Notes: generated by a model not told the origin, from the sequence alone. Counted from the stretch's first letter, positions 32,105 to 44,323 are shown. The stretch is 64,000 nucleotides of DNA from Plantago ovata (GCA_028274465.1 CM051456.1:43274870-43338869), one strand, 5' to 3'. A program made the numbers and translations.

Positions 32105-32714
32105 CTCAAATCCGGAAATTGAATGAGCTAGGAAGAAATTTGTTCGGATAGAAAGATAGAGCACGTAACGGGCTTCGAATGAAGCTAAAGAACACACAAA
32201 ATGATGGAGAGATGAAGAAGTTATGAAGATTTGAAGTTATTTTGAATATGGAGGAAATTTTGGAGTTTGGAAGATGAAAATGGAGGAAAATGTGGGTTTG
32301 GGGAAGAAACCCCCGTTTTTTTTAGAATCTGGAGGTGTGGGGCGGTTCGCCCCGCCCCACACCTGGGGCGGACCGCCCCGTGCGGGGCGAACCGCCCCAC
32401 GCGCGGGGCGATTCGCCCCCCACATGATGCGATTCGCCCCCCACTCCTAGGTGGAAAACAAATCGTTTTTGAAATAAAAATGCGGTTTTTAGTCCCCGAA
32501 AAACATTTTTTTAAAAAAAAAAATTACTCGAAAGGTCACACTCGAACACAACATAAACACAGACGACACAGAACCGAACAAATTCACATATGATAAGCAA
32601 ATTGTTCAAGTATGAATGCATGCAATAAAGCGGTAAAGAAAGCGATAAAAACCCCCGGGTTGCCTCCCGGATAGCGCCATTGTTTAAAGTCTCTGACTCG
32701 ACTCCTGTCTTCGC
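32105..32714 (-). other. Spacer between gag and ORF2 (element F)
   Basis: Contains a pyrimidine-rich leader on the minus strand, the densest palindrome array in the window (32337-32444) and the post-gag hairpin at 32655-32670. The small ORFs here are palindrome artefacts. Confidence 0.7.
32337..32444. repeat. Array of GGGGCGGTTCGCCCC-type palindromes (element F internal)
   Basis: About five units in 108 bp, with centre variants GGTTCGCC, GGACCGCC, GAACCGCC and GATTCGCC. Unit number exceeds that of any LTR here. Confidence 0.85.
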
Positions 32715-34571
32715 CTATCTTTTCCTTCTGAGGGTACTAGACTTCCCCTTCACGAGTCTCCTTCCCGTGCCTTGATCCTGTGAATAAGAGTGAACATAGA
32801 CGTTAAGACCACTGTAATCAATAGTGTTAGAAATACCAGGTGGATCAGATATGGCATGCAACACATGTTGCTTGCCATCCACTTCAATAGTGCAAGTCCT
32901 TTGGTAGATGTCCATCACGGAGCGTAGCTTAGTCAAGAATGTTCGTCCTAAGAGTATGACATCCCCCGTTCCTGGTGCTGATGCTGGCATAATTACAAAA
33001 TCGGTGTAGACAGAAGCTTCACCAATCTTGACTAATACATTCTTCACAACGCCTTCGGGTTTCACAAGGGATCCATCCGCCAGTTGTACAATAGCCTTAT
33101 GCACAGTTAGTTCCCCAAGGTTACTCTTCTCGAAAACATTTAAAGGGAGCACATTAGAGTAGGATCCTGTGTCGAGTGTGGCTCGGACATCTTCAATCTC
33201 CCCAATCCCGACCTTAATATTGAAACTTTGAGGGAGTGGCTCGGGATCCTCTTGCTCCTCTTCACTCTTGTTAGTACCAAGGTCCTTTTCTTCTTCTTCG
33301 GCTTGTGGTGGCATTTCCCTTTTGCAACTCTCGCACTTAGCAACCTTCTTGATGGTGATTTCAACAGGTAGATCCCCCACTAAGTTAATGGACAACGATT
33401 TCTCAGTGTTGCTAGGCAGTTTGCCTTGCTCCCTACTTGCTCCTCGGTCGATCAACTCTTGCATCTTTTGATGGGCAAGCCTAGTGCTCTCTTCCAACCT
33501 ATCAAGCCTTGCCCTAGTCTTCTCAGAATCTTCTTCATAACGTTTGAGAAAACTTTGTGTATGATCAACCATCTTCTGCAAGTTCTCCATCAGTTGAGCC
33601 GACTTCGACTTCGGTGGCTCTTTCGGAGCGGGGTTTTCGCAGTGGTCATTACCATAGTTTAGCCTACTACGGTCTTGGTTAGGTCCATAAGTTTGGTTAG
33701 CCGGTGCATATCCTTGATTGTTACGGTATCCTCTTCTCCAGAATCCACCTCGAGGATTCCTACCGTCTTCTTCGCCTCCTCGAGCCCAGTTGCCATCATC
33801 GTATGCCAGCTCCGATCTACACATATGAGCCCCATGCCCATAGTTCTTGCATATTCGGCATACTTCGTTCGAAACAGTTGTTCCGGTGGCGCTCTTGAGG
33901 ACTTGCTTCAATTCGTTGGTAAAGCACTCGAATTGATCCCCATTCCCCCTATACATAGGGGCTTCTTGAGTCGGTGGAGCTTCAGGTCCACGCCTCCTAA
34001 CCATTGCTCTTGGGTCCTTGAACTGCGAACCCTTAGCAAGCCTTTCGAAAACAGCCCAGACGGCTTCTGCGGTTTCCTCCCAAATATTGCCTCGGCATTG
34101 GAAATCCACCACTTGTTGGTTCTCGAAGGTTAGTCCATTGTAGAAGTGTTGGACTAGGTCGGAAAGTTCAAAACCATGGTGAGGGCACTTGTTCGTGAGA
34201 TCTTGGAACCTCTCAAACGCGGTGTAGATGGTCTCATCATAGTCTTGCTTGAATCCAGTGATCTGCGCCTTAAGCGCGGTAGTCAAGGTGTGGGGGAAGT
34301 ATTTCTCCATGAAAGCTGAAAAAACCTTCTCCCAAGTGTCCAGCGAGCCGGCTGGTAGAGAACTCAGCCATGACTTGGCTCTGTCGCCAAGTCCCATAGC
34401 AAAAACCTTCATCCTTAACTCATCCGTTGTTATGTCAGCTCCGGGTCGTGGGAGTTGGTTGACGAAATCATCGATATCGTGCAAGTACCCCATCACATCT
34501 TCCCTTGATAAGCCATAGAACCTCGGAAGTTGTTGGAATGCGTGGTTCTTGATTTCCAGATCTCGGGTTGC
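32715..34571 (-). pseudogene. Gag-protease (element F), N-terminally truncated
   Basis: Open from ATRDLEIKNH at the junction to the stop, about 618 codons; roughly the first 80 codons of the family ORF are missing. The capsid domain is present, as are the knuckle CRICKNYGHGAHMC and the coiled coil. The protease motif is DTGSYSN, intact. Its C-terminal third differs clearly from E, H and D (for example ITIKKVAKCESCKREM and a different tail), so it is a separate subfamily, while the capsid part is almost identical. That pattern suggests recombination or gene conversion. Confidence 0.88.
34567..34571. other. F/H head-to-head junction (5-bp overlap GTTGC)
   Basis: To the left the sequence is reversed gag (CTCGGGTTGC); to the right it is the PBS end and leader of a plus-strand copy (GTTGCCGGGGACT). 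The two share GTTGC exactly. Confidence 0.85.
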
Positions 34572-34726
34572 CGGGGACTATACTCCTTTTTTCTGTTTAA
34601 TTTGTTTATATTTACAGCTTTAGATTCCTAATTCTATTAGTTTTAGTTTTTCCTTTTTAATCTCTCTCTGATACTGCTTTCCTAGTCTATTTCTAATCAC
34701 CTTTCCTAGCCTGTTTCAGATTGTGT

Positions 34727-36879
34727 ATGCCGCATACACGTTCTGCAGGAACACCGCTTGCTGATTCAATTGCTGAGATCGACAGAGTCTACCACCAAAG
34801 AAGGCGACTACTTGAAAGGCGCGCACTAGAGGAAATAGAGGAAATCGATTTCTCTGAATCTCTACTCAGTCCTTTCAAGGAAATCGACGGAATGACAGAA
34901 GCTAGACCACTGAAAGCATGGGTTCAACCCACCAAGGATCGTATGAGGGGACCGGCGATTGTTCTTTCGTCTGCAACCCGAGATCTGGAAATCAAGAACC
35001 ACGCATTCCAACAACTTCCGAGGTTCTATGGCTTATCAAGGGAAGATGTGATGGGGTACTTGCACGATATCGATGATTTCGTCAACCAACTCCCACGACC
35101 CGGAGCTGACATAACAACGGATGAGTTAAGGATGAAGGTTTTTGCTATGGGACTTGGCGACAGAGCCAAGTCATGGCTGAGTTCTCTACCAGCCGGCTCG
35201 CTGGACACTTGGGAAAAGGTTTTTTCAGCTTTCATGGAGAAATACTTCCCTCACACCTTGACTACCGCGCTTAAGGCGCAGATCACTGGATTCAAGTAGG
35301 ACTATGATGAGACCATCTACACCGCGTTCGAGAGGTTCCAATATCTCACGAACAAGTGCCCTCACCATGGTTTTGAACTTTCCGACTTAGTCCAACACTT
35401 CTACAATGGACTAACCTTCGAGAACCAACAAGTGGTGGATTTCCAATGCCGAGGCAATATTTGGGAGGAAACCGCAGAAGCCGTCTGGGCTGTTTTCGAA
35501 AGGCTTGCTAAGGGTTCGCAGTTCAAGGACCCAAGAGAAATGGTTAGGAGACGTGGACCTGAAGCTCCACCGACTCAAGAAGCCCCTATATACAGGGGGA
35601 ATGGGGATCAATTCGAGTGTTTTACCAACGAATTGAAGCAAGTCCTCAAGAGCGCCACCGGAACAACTGTTTCGAACGAAGTATGCCGAATATGCAAGAA
35701 CTATGGGCATGGGGCTCATATGTGTAGATCGGAGCTGGCGTACGATGATGGCAACTGGGCTCGAGGAGGCGAAGAAGAGCCTTCGCTACGGAGTTTGGTA
35801 CTCAAGAAGTTAGCTACGGACAAGACGGTAGGAATCCTCGGGGGGGATTCTGGACTAGAGGATACCGCAATAATCAAGGATATGCACCGGCTAACCAAAC
35901 TTATGGACCTAACCAAGACCGTAGTAGGCTGAACTATGGTAATGATCACTGCGAAAACCCCGCTCCGAAAGAGCCACCGAAGTCGAAGTCGGCTCTACTG
36001 ATGGAGAACTTGCAGAAGATGGTTGATCACACACAAAGTTTTCTCAAACGTTATGAGGAAGATTCTGAGAAGACTAGGGCAAGGCTCGATAGGTTGGAAG
36101 AGAGCACTAGGCTTGCCCATCAAAAGATGCAAGAGTTGATCGACCGAGGAGCAAGTAGGGAACAAGGCAAACTGCCTAGCAACACTGTGAAGACGAATGC
36201 CATTACGTTGGCTGGTGATGTACCTGACGGAGTCACCATCAAGAAGGTTGTTAGGTGCGAGTGTTGCATGAAGGAAGAACTTCTACAGGCTGAGGAAGAA
36301 GAGAAGGGCCTTAGTTCTGACACAAGTGATGAGGAGGAAGAGGATCCCGAACCACTCCCTAAAAGTTTCGATGTTCAGGTAGGGATTGGTGAGCTTGAAG
36401 ATGTCCGTGCCACATTAGATACGGGATCCTACTCAAACATAATTCCTTTGAATGTGTTTGAAAAGAGCAACATTGGAAAACTATCTGAGCAAAGGGCTAT
36501 TGTGCAACTGGCGGATGGATCCTTTATGAGACCTGAGGGCATTGTGAAAAATGTGTTGGTCAAGATTGGTGAAGCATCTATATACACCAATTTCGTAGTT
36601 ATGCCGGCATCTGCACCTGGGACGGGGGATGTCATACTCTTAGGGCAAACATTCTTGACCAAGCTACGCTCCGTGATGGACATCTACCAAAGAACTTGCA
36701 CCATCGAAGTGGAAGGCAAGCGACACGTATTGCAAGCCATACCTGATCCACCGGAACCGCCAGATATTACTACTCACTATTGTGGTCTTGCAGCCTATAT
36801 TCTTTCTTATTCACAGGTTCGTGGCATGGAGAGGAGATCAATGAAGGGGAAGTCTAGTACCCGCAAAAAGAGGAGATAG
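34727..36879 (+). pseudogene. Gag-protease (element H), one stop and one frameshift
   Basis: Starts at ATG of MPHTRSAGT after a 150-bp leader. Close to E throughout. A CAA-to-TAG change at 35297-35299 ends the capsid early, and one base is lost near 35779, shifting the frame after GNWARGGEEE. The frame recovered downstream (from 36001 at least) carries the coiled coil and the intact protease motif DTGSYSN. Zinc knuckle CRICKNYGHGAHMC is present before the frameshift. Confidence 0.9.
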
Positions 36880-37373
36880 GCGCAGACAGGAGTCGAGTCA
36901 AAGACTTTAAACAATGACGCTATCCGGGAGGCAACCCGGAATTTTTTATCGCTTTCTTTACTGCTTTTCTGCATGCATTCATTCTTGAACTATTTGCATC
37001 TCATACGCGAATTTGTTCATGTGTGTGTCGTATGTGCTTTTGTTTGAGTGAGATTTTTCGAGTGGTTTTTGAAAAAAATTGGTTTCGGGGATTAAAACCG
37101 CATTTTTCTGACGATGGGAACCACGGGGCGAACCGCCCCACGGCCCCAGATCTTCAAAAATGCGGATTTGAACCCCAAAACCTTATTTTCTTCATTCTTC
37201 TTCATCCATACTCCCAAAAAACCCGAAAAGTGCGATTTTGCTTCTAAATCTTCATAACTTCTTCATTTCTTGACCAAATTGAGTGTACTTTAGCTTAATT
37301 CGAAGCCTATTACATGATCTATCATCCTACCCGAACAGATTTCATCCTAATTCGTTAGATTTGCAGATCTGAG
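36880..37373 (+). other. Spacer and ORF2 leader (element H)
   Basis: Post-gag hairpin at 36923-36940, one palindrome at 37124-37147 and a pyrimidine-rich leader ending GATCTGAG at the donor. No conserved ORF. Confidence 0.7.
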
Positions 37374-37916
37374 GTATCATCTTTAAGAACCCTAATTTTC
37401 GAATTTGGGGGTTTTCTAATTTGAGCTTCAATTATGCTTATTTGATGCATGGGTTTGATGTTTGTGTGATTAGACATGTTATTTACTATCAATTGCATGC
37501 TCAATTTTGCTTGAATTGTTGATTTGGGTATTTTGCTGCTAGATGATATATCTTGTTCTGCAATATGTCTTTATCTTTGATTTCTTGCATATGATTATGT
37601 TTATTGACGTAATGTTGGTGGATATGACGATAGAATGCTTAGTAGTTGAGAAAGAGGATTTATGTTGGTAGAAATTTTTCGCTGCTATGGTATGAATTGA
37701 ACCTTGTTATCAAGGCTATTGGTTGTCTAGTAAAAGCATGATGTGATGTATTAAATGTAGTAGTTACGTTGTTATGTTGCATGATGAAGAAGCTAGGCTA
37801 GACATTGCAGTTTGGGGAGTTCGATTGTTGATTTTATCACTTGTGTGTTTTGCTTTTACACTAGCATATATTTGAGTCTGTTTTGTGTCATACGAGGTGC
37901 TAACAGCTGTTTGTAG
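37374..37916 (+). other. Probable intron before ORF2 (element H, 543 bp)
   Basis: Donor CTGAG|GTATCA, branch-point-like CTAAC and acceptor TGTTTGTAG|GTACC. The body differs a good deal from that of A while the signals are kept. Confidence 0.7.
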
Positions 37917-37947
37917 GTACCATACCAAGGGGAAGGAGCATTCCCGT

Positions 37948-38690
37948 ATGATTGTTGTGAAGAACCATGTCAAGGAAGGTGATCTCGCTAGATGTGCGTT
38001 CGAGCCACGGGGTTTAGCAACAACGTCGTGGATTATCCAAGAGGAGGAGCTAGAGTACACCTGGAGTAAGGACTCCTATGCCTATTCATGCACCACCGAA
38101 GGGTCAGAAACCACTATTACGTCAGCACTCCATCACGAGGACTGCAGAGTTCGAGTGAACAGGAAGGCACCGGGACAGTCTTGCCGCGACGGATTCAATC
38201 TTGAGTCCGAAGTTGCTCGAAGGTTCCGAAGCGCTAGCTTGGTTCCAAAACGTAATGACATGGGTACCCAGCACCTTGTTGGGGTGCCCCTTGCCTGCTT
38301 CTAAAGTAAGCATCATATAGACATCGGTCGGATCCACGGTAGAGAATGTGGACAAAATTGGAGAAAATGGTAGAAGACTTCTGAGTATCCAAGCAGCTTA
38401 CTGGAACCTTCTCGAGGTGTAAAACGTTGGAGGGGGAGGTCCTGATACCACTGCCCTTTCCCCTTCAACAGTTCACATCCTATAGGAGGGCTCCAGGATG
38501 GAGGATTCCATACCAGCGGCGGCTACTCTTGAGAATTCTACCTGCCACTACAACTCTACTAGTGAGGATGTGCGTGAAAGTAGTGACAATGAAGGCCATA
38601 CGGGCAATGATGATCCTGATAGAGGAGTTGTTCCTGTCCAGCCTATAAATGGAACTACCGCACTTACCTGAAGACCTGATGACACCCTAT
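37948..38690 (+). pseudogene. Diverged ORF2 (element H)
   Basis: The ATG at 37948 opens a 118-aa frame to 38304. It contains EEELEYTWSKDSYAY and SLVPKRNDMG, which align with QQEFTWSDHAYLY and NLIPRKNDTW of the A/F ORF2. After the stop the similarity continues (IDIGRI at about 38317), and a further remnant at 38500-38680 has the acidic SSDNEGHTGNDD stretch. The N-terminal domain is shortened. The same 118-aa frame with the same stop is present in D, so this truncated form was propagated. Confidence 0.65.
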
Positions 38691-40273
38691 AAAGCTCACA
38701 GAGGAAGCCCAATAACCCACAAGCAGCATACTCAGCCGACCGAGGCCAAACCATGGGGTAACATCTAGTATCACATCTTATTTCCTCATTTTCTTACTTC
38801 TAGGGACTAGCGTTAATTTAATGAGGGGGGATGGGATTTAAGTGATCCGATGTTGTTAGTTTGGAGCTTGGCATTGGTAGGATGAGTATAGTACCTCGCA
38901 TGTTTTATTCGTCTATATATGCATTTGCACGTTTACTGCTTTCTTAGATTTTTTAGGTTGCATTCACTACATTCATCCTAGGATAGTCTTGCATGTTTTA
39001 TATGGAGTTTATTGCCGAATTTTTGAACTTTTTTATTGGGTAGATCAACTAGCTATGCCATTAATCGTATGCTTCATCTCTATGAATTTGTTTGAGGTTT
39101 TTCTCGCTTGGCTTGTCACATTTATGTATTGCAATTAGTTGAGCTAGGTAGTCTCGACATCACTTAGTGGTGTTTTCTCTACTGCGGTTCACGAAGGCCT
39201 TTATAATAGGATGATGCATGTTAGGGTCTTATGGTTGTTTTCCCGAGTAATTATGTACCTAAGAGGCAACAAGTCTTCACCATGCTTTGAGATTGCTAAA
39301 TGCCTAGGAAGGAGGTAGTGTGAGGATGTGTGATCCTTTGTTTATAACCTATTCTTCCGAATGGGTTTGGGGAGGGGGTTACACCATCATTAGACTTGTT
39401 TCTGTTTTTCATTTTCGTATCGTGAGTTTATTTTTCCTTTTTGTAAATTTTGTACTCCAACCTATTCTCTAGAATAGGTTTGGGGAAGTCGTGTGAGTCA
39501 TTTTGTTTCTCTTTTTGTTATGCTACTGCTGGCTAGAAAAAAATTGAAAAAAAAAAGAGAAAGAAAATTTCCAGGAAAAAGAAAAAGAAAAAAAGAGAAG
39601 ACCCCAAAAAAGCAAAGAAGGGTCCAAAATAAAAGAGAAAGCCAAATAGCAGTTTAGCAAAGTTTGAGTCTTTTCCATTTTTTGTAATGTTCGTAATCGT
39701 GTTTTTCTATTTTTTATCTTTTTTGAGTGTCATCTGTTCTAGACCACCCTCGTCCTGCCATTCAGGAAGTGGTGAATAGCTTAAGACTTTACTTGAGAGA
39801 TGGGTAGAATAGGGGAGAGTTATCTTTTATAGGGAACCCTCCTTCGTTTGATGAGAGCCAGTACTGGTTCGACCTCTTTTGAGGGAAAGTCTTAACATGG
39901 TGGAACAGCAGTAAGTCCTCAGTTTCATAGGCACGGGACAACCATTCGTATCTTAGCATGCATCATTACGTCGTCACTGACTAGGTCCAGGTAGAGAATG
40001 TTACGAGAGACTATCTTGTCTTGACATAAGTGCTTATGTGGATGTGTATAAGTCAATCGAGGTATTCTTCAACCTATATTCATGCTTTGATTTATATGGT
40101 TTTTGTTCATATGTTATTTGATAGATTCAGTAGATTAGTTCATTTTATTTGGCATGTAACTCCATTTTTGCCAGTGATTACATTTTCTAATTTCTTGAAA
40201 TGTCTTGCATGTTATTTGTATTAGAGTCTAGCTTAGTTGCTTGAGGACAAGCAAAGGTTCGGTTTGGGGAGTT
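38691..40273 (+). other. 3' noncoding region of element H, ending in the PPT
   Basis: Conserved with A: two PPT-like hairpins (near 39348-39375 and 39458-39485), a purine tract (39535-39640), a highly conserved 500-bp stretch, and GGTTTGGGGAGTT before 40274. Confidence 0.75.
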
Positions 40274-41536
40274 TGATGAATGTGTATTTTACACTGTCAT
40301 TCGAGTATTTTTCACCTATTTTAGCTATCCTCTATGATAATTTAGCTATATTTTAGTACATTTTATTAGAATAGTGTCATGTTTCCCTTTAAATTTTATT
40401 TTACAGGTTTTGGTTGAAATTCGGGGATTTCCGGGCAATTATATTGAAGTTGACAAGGAATTGGTGTTCCAGAAGCCTATTTGGAGTATCTCAAGGTTTC
40501 CGGATAGGATTTGGAGTCTAGGGGTCGAATCTGGAGGTTAGAAGGCCACTAGAAGTCTGAAACCGAGTCCGAAAAGGTGAAGAAATCCAAATCCGCGTCG
40601 AAAAACGCGGAATTCTGCGAAAATAACGGGGGGCGAACCGCCGCAGGATGGGGCGAACCGCCCCGGAGTTATTTCGGGGCCTATATATAGAGCTCAGTTT
40701 TTCTCCGAAAATCATATCTTTCCAGACCTACTTTCTCACTTCTCTCTATAGTTTTAGGTAGGAACTTCCCGGGGCCTGTCCTGGGAGTTCCGTAGTTTAG
40801 GGGATACTTTTTCATAGCAGTTTGGAGCTCGTAGGATCGCAATCATCCGGAGATTGACAACCTTCGGTAACTTTGTATCTTACAGTTTTATTCTACTTAT
40901 TTTATTTATCTTTCAATATGTTTTCTTCTATGATTTCTGTTGATTGCATGCATAATATGAGTAGCTAAACTTATCATTGGTGGTAGTATGTGAATTCTTA
41001 GCGAGGGAAGATAATCATGCTAATGGCTATATCGCGCATTATAATCCGTGTCATTGCTTTATTTCGTTGATCAGTTGTAACCAAAATTCTCGTATGTTGT
41101 ATTGATCATTATGCACAATTGGACACTAGTCGACCATCAGACCAATTATCTTCGTAGTGTTGAATAATTACGGAACACATTAGGACAACCGTGATTGACT
41201 AGTCAGACCAGATTATCTTCGTAGTGCTTAATACTTGCAACAGGACACTAGATTGATTCAAAGATCTCTATGCAAGACCGAGGAATTTATGCATGATTAT
41301 CGACCCATTATGCTAAGAAGGACCATACTATCACCAATCTCCATTATCTGCTAGAAAACCCCTATTGCTATCTGTCTGCTGTTTTATATTCTCTTGTTAA
41401 ATAGATAAAGCTAGTTATAGTCCTGAGAGAACGACACTCGAGTCATTCTGCTACTACACTACGGTTTTCGTTGTAGTTGTGGATTGCCTTTGGCTAAATA
41501 ACAAATTTATTTGATTGACCTTGACAACGTTCATCA
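40274..41536 (+). repeat. 3' LTR of element H (1263 bp)
   Basis: TGATGAATG to CGTTCATCA. Palindromes at 40627-40665 and a TATATATAG box near 40683. It is followed directly by C integrase. Confidence 0.95.
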
Positions 41537-42060
41537 CATACCACTCGATCAAGCTCATCGACCCAGTCCTTGTTGGTGACAAACCTCTTCTGCAAGTTGT
41601 TGACGAGGATTTTGTTGACGGCTTCTGTTTGCCCGTTGGATTGAGGATGTCCTACAGAGGTATACCTCCTCTCAATCTTCATTTCCTTGCACCATTCATT
41701 GAACCTTTGGCCACAAAATTGAGCACCATTGTCCGAGATGAGGACTCTCGGCAAACCAAATCGAAACACGATGTTTCTCCACACAAAGTTCATCACTCTT
41801 TGTTCGGGGATGGTAGATACTGCCTCAACTTCCGCCCACTTTCTAAAGTATTCGACCGCAACGATGATGAACTTCTTTTGACCCGTGCCTCTTGGAAAAG
41901 GACCGACTATGTCGATGCCCCATATGTCGAAAGGGCAAGTGATGGTGATGGGCATGAGCGGTTCCGCTGGGACGTTGATCAAATTGCCGTGCATTTGACA
42001 CTCCTCGCACCTTCTTACAAATTGGGCAGCATCTTCACGAACAGTGGGCCAGTAGTATCC
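41537..42060 (-). pseudogene. Integrase core (element C), cut by H
   Basis: After an in-frame TAA (42061-42063) it reads GYYWPTVREDAAQF with the second zinc pair CEECQ. The DDE core follows: aspartate in WGIDIVGPF, aspartate in ISDNGAQF and glutamate in SNGQTEAVNK, all present. It ends at WVDELDRVV where the LTR of H begins. The C-terminal end of integrase is nowhere in the window. The first zinc pair (HRGSCGEH) lies upstream at about 42100. Confidence 0.9.
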
Positions 42061-43422
42061 TTATTGAATAATTTTTTGCGCGAGGGTTCTTCCTCCGGCA
42101 TGTTCTCCGCAACTTCCTCGATGCATCTCTCCCAAAAGTTTCTGGACTTCTTCTTCGGCGACACATCTCAAGTAGACTTCCTCGAAGGACCTCTTGTACA
42201 AGTAGTCTCCTTGCATGATGTATCGGGCTGCCTTTCCTTTAATCTTCCTCGCTTCAGTCTTGTCACGAGGAAGACTTCCATTTGTGAGATATGTAGTGAT
42301 CTCTTGCATCCAACTCGGTTGAGTGTCAATTGCCAAGACGTTTGGCTTTGATGACCACAGGGATGACGCGTTGATTTTCATAAGTATCACATTCCGGGTA
42401 TCGACTCCTCCGGAAGCTGAAGCATACTTTGATAGGGCATCTGCCCTTTGATTGAGATCTCTTGAGAACTTCTCAATCTCACAACTTTCGAATTTTTGGA
42501 TTTCCTCCGTGATGGTGCTTTTGTACTCGGCCAGTGAATCCTTCTTGGTTTTGAATTTTCCCGAGATTTTCTTCTCGGCCAGTTGAGAATCAATGAAGAG
42601 ATGTAGCTTCTTCACTTCCAATGCTTTTGCCATACGTAGAGCTATGAGGATGGCTTCATACTCTGCTTCATTGTTTGAGACCGGGAAGCTAAGAGTAACG
42701 GCGTACTCAAGTTCGGCTCCTCCGAGACTCTTAAAGTATATTCCTATCCCGCCATTTTTTCCTGATGAGGAACCATCCACATGAAGAATCCAGACGTCTC
42801 CATGGTTGACTAATTCCTTGGGTTTTGGAGAGACGGTCTCCGTACCATTTGGCTCGTCGAGTTTTTCTGCCAGGAAGACTTCATGCCTTCTTCTTTTTGT
42901 CTGGGACATCTCCTTGAGCTCTATCAAAGCATCTTCAAGAGCTTTCATAGGGTTGCTTTGCTGGGGTTGCTCCTCGACCATCATCATAACACTCTGTGTT
43001 TCCGAAGGGTTTTCCTCTGAAGTTCCCTTGGAGGGATACTCTACGAGGAAGTCGGCGATGACTTGTGCTTTCTTGGCCATGGGTGCTTGATAGTCGATGT
43101 CGTACTCTCTTAGCTCGATTGCCCACCTTGCTAATCTTCCCGAGTTTTCAGGTTTTCCAAGGACTTGCTTGAGAGGTTCCTTCGTCAAGACTACAACCTT
43201 GTGAGCACCAAAGAAGGGATTCAACCTCCTTGCCGTATAAACAAGGGCGAAGGATAGCCTCTCGATATCCATGTACCGCGTTTCAGCTCCGGCGAGTACT
43301 TTACTCAAGTAGTAGATGGACAGGTGGTCGTTACCTTGGATTCGCACCAAGAGCGAGCTGATAGCTTCTCCAGTTGCTGCTAGGTACAAGTAAAGCACCT
43401 CTCCTTCTATGGGTTTTGACAA
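42061..43422 (-). pseudogene. RNase H plus archaeal-type second RNase H and integrase zinc module (element C)
   Basis: 453 aa open frame. Residues 1-120 match the ordinary gypsy RNase H but look degenerate (YLAATGEAISSLL lacks the expected aspartate). Residues 210-335 carry a second RNase H with HVDGSSSGKNGGIGI, NNEAEYEAILIALRMA and FIDSQL, the feature of Tat elements. The end (410-453) starts the integrase zinc finger. The frame closes at a TAA; another frameshift separates it from RT near 43440. Confidence 0.9.
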
Positions 43423-43448
43423 TAGTGGGGGAGCGAGTAGATACTCTT

Positions 43449-44323
43449 TCAGCTTCTCAAAGGCTTCCTCGTATTCTTTTGTCCACTGAAGTGGCTGCTC
43501 TTCCTTAGCACTTTGAGAAATGGGAGATTTTTCTCGGCAGACCTCGAGATGAATCTACTCAATGCGATTGACTTTCCGACCAATTGTTGCACCTCGTTGA
43601 TGGATTGAGATTGAGGAAGATCGAGGATGGCCTTTATTTTCTCGGGTTTTGCTTCTATTCCTCTCTCTGTTACCATGTAACCGAGGAACTTCCCCCTTTC
43701 ACTCCGAAGGTGCACTTCGCTGGGTTGAGCTTCATGCCATATTTTCTCAAGATTGAGAAGCATTTCGCCAGGTAACCTACATGTTTCTCCTTGGTTTTGC
43801 TCTTGACGAGCATATCATCACCATATACTTCCATTGTTTTACCCAGCTCTTCTTTGAACATCTTGTTGACTAGCCTTTGGTAGGTCGCTCCGGCGTTTTT
43901 AAGACCGAATGGCATAACGTTAAAGCAATACACATTGCCATTAGCAAAGAAGGCAGTCTTGGGCACATCATCTTTGGCCATTTTGACTTGGTAGAAGCCC
44001 TGGTATGCATCCATGAAACTCAAGAGGGCGCATCCAGCGGTGGAATCGACCAGCTGGTCGATCCGTGGGAGAGGGTAGGGATCCTTCGGGCAGAACTTGT
44101 TGAGCCTTGTGAAGTTGTTGCACATTCTCCACTTCTCCGGACCCTTCTCCACGAGGACCACATTGCATACCCAATCGGAGTATCTTACCTCCTTGATGTG
44201 ACCAGCCTTAAGAAGTCTTTGTACTTCAGCTTCGATGATGGCATTATCTTCAGCGCTGAAGTCTCTTCGCTTTTCTCTGATGTGGGTGATCGACGGGTCG
44301 ACATTCAGACGGTGAACAGCGAC
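43449..44323 (-). pseudogene. Reverse transcriptase (element C)
   Basis: Readable as WRMCNNFTRLNKFCPKDPYPLPRIDQL, SFMDAYQGFYQVKMAKDD, FNVMPFGLKNAGATYQRL and the catalytic YGDDMLVKS, then KFLGYMVTERGIEA after a frameshift near 43690. A TGA at about 44321 separates it from the upstream part at GIDP. The polymerase copies the RNA genome; this copy is inactive. Confidence 0.9.

Larger units (their letters stand above)
16869..34571 (-). mobile_element. Element F: Athila-like copy, minus strand, both ends incomplete, split by G
   Basis: From right to left it holds gag-protease (32715-34571), spacer with palindromes, intron, ORF2 (31559 down to 19512, split by G), 3' noncoding region and a truncated 3' LTR (16869-17973). 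Its left edge lacks about 165 bp of LTR including TTCATCA, and its right edge stops inside gag at the junction with H. No 5' LTR, PBS or own target duplication exists. Removing G restores an open ORF2 of 436 aa. Confidence 0.9.
34567..41536 (+). mobile_element. Element H: Athila-like copy lacking its 5' LTR
   Basis: Begins inside the PBS at 34567 and continues with leader, gag-protease, hairpin, spacer, intron, a diverged ORF2, 3' noncoding region, PPT and a 3' LTR (40274-41536). The right flank CATAC lies in the integrase gene of C. There is no matching left flank because the 5' LTR is missing. Confidence 0.92.
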
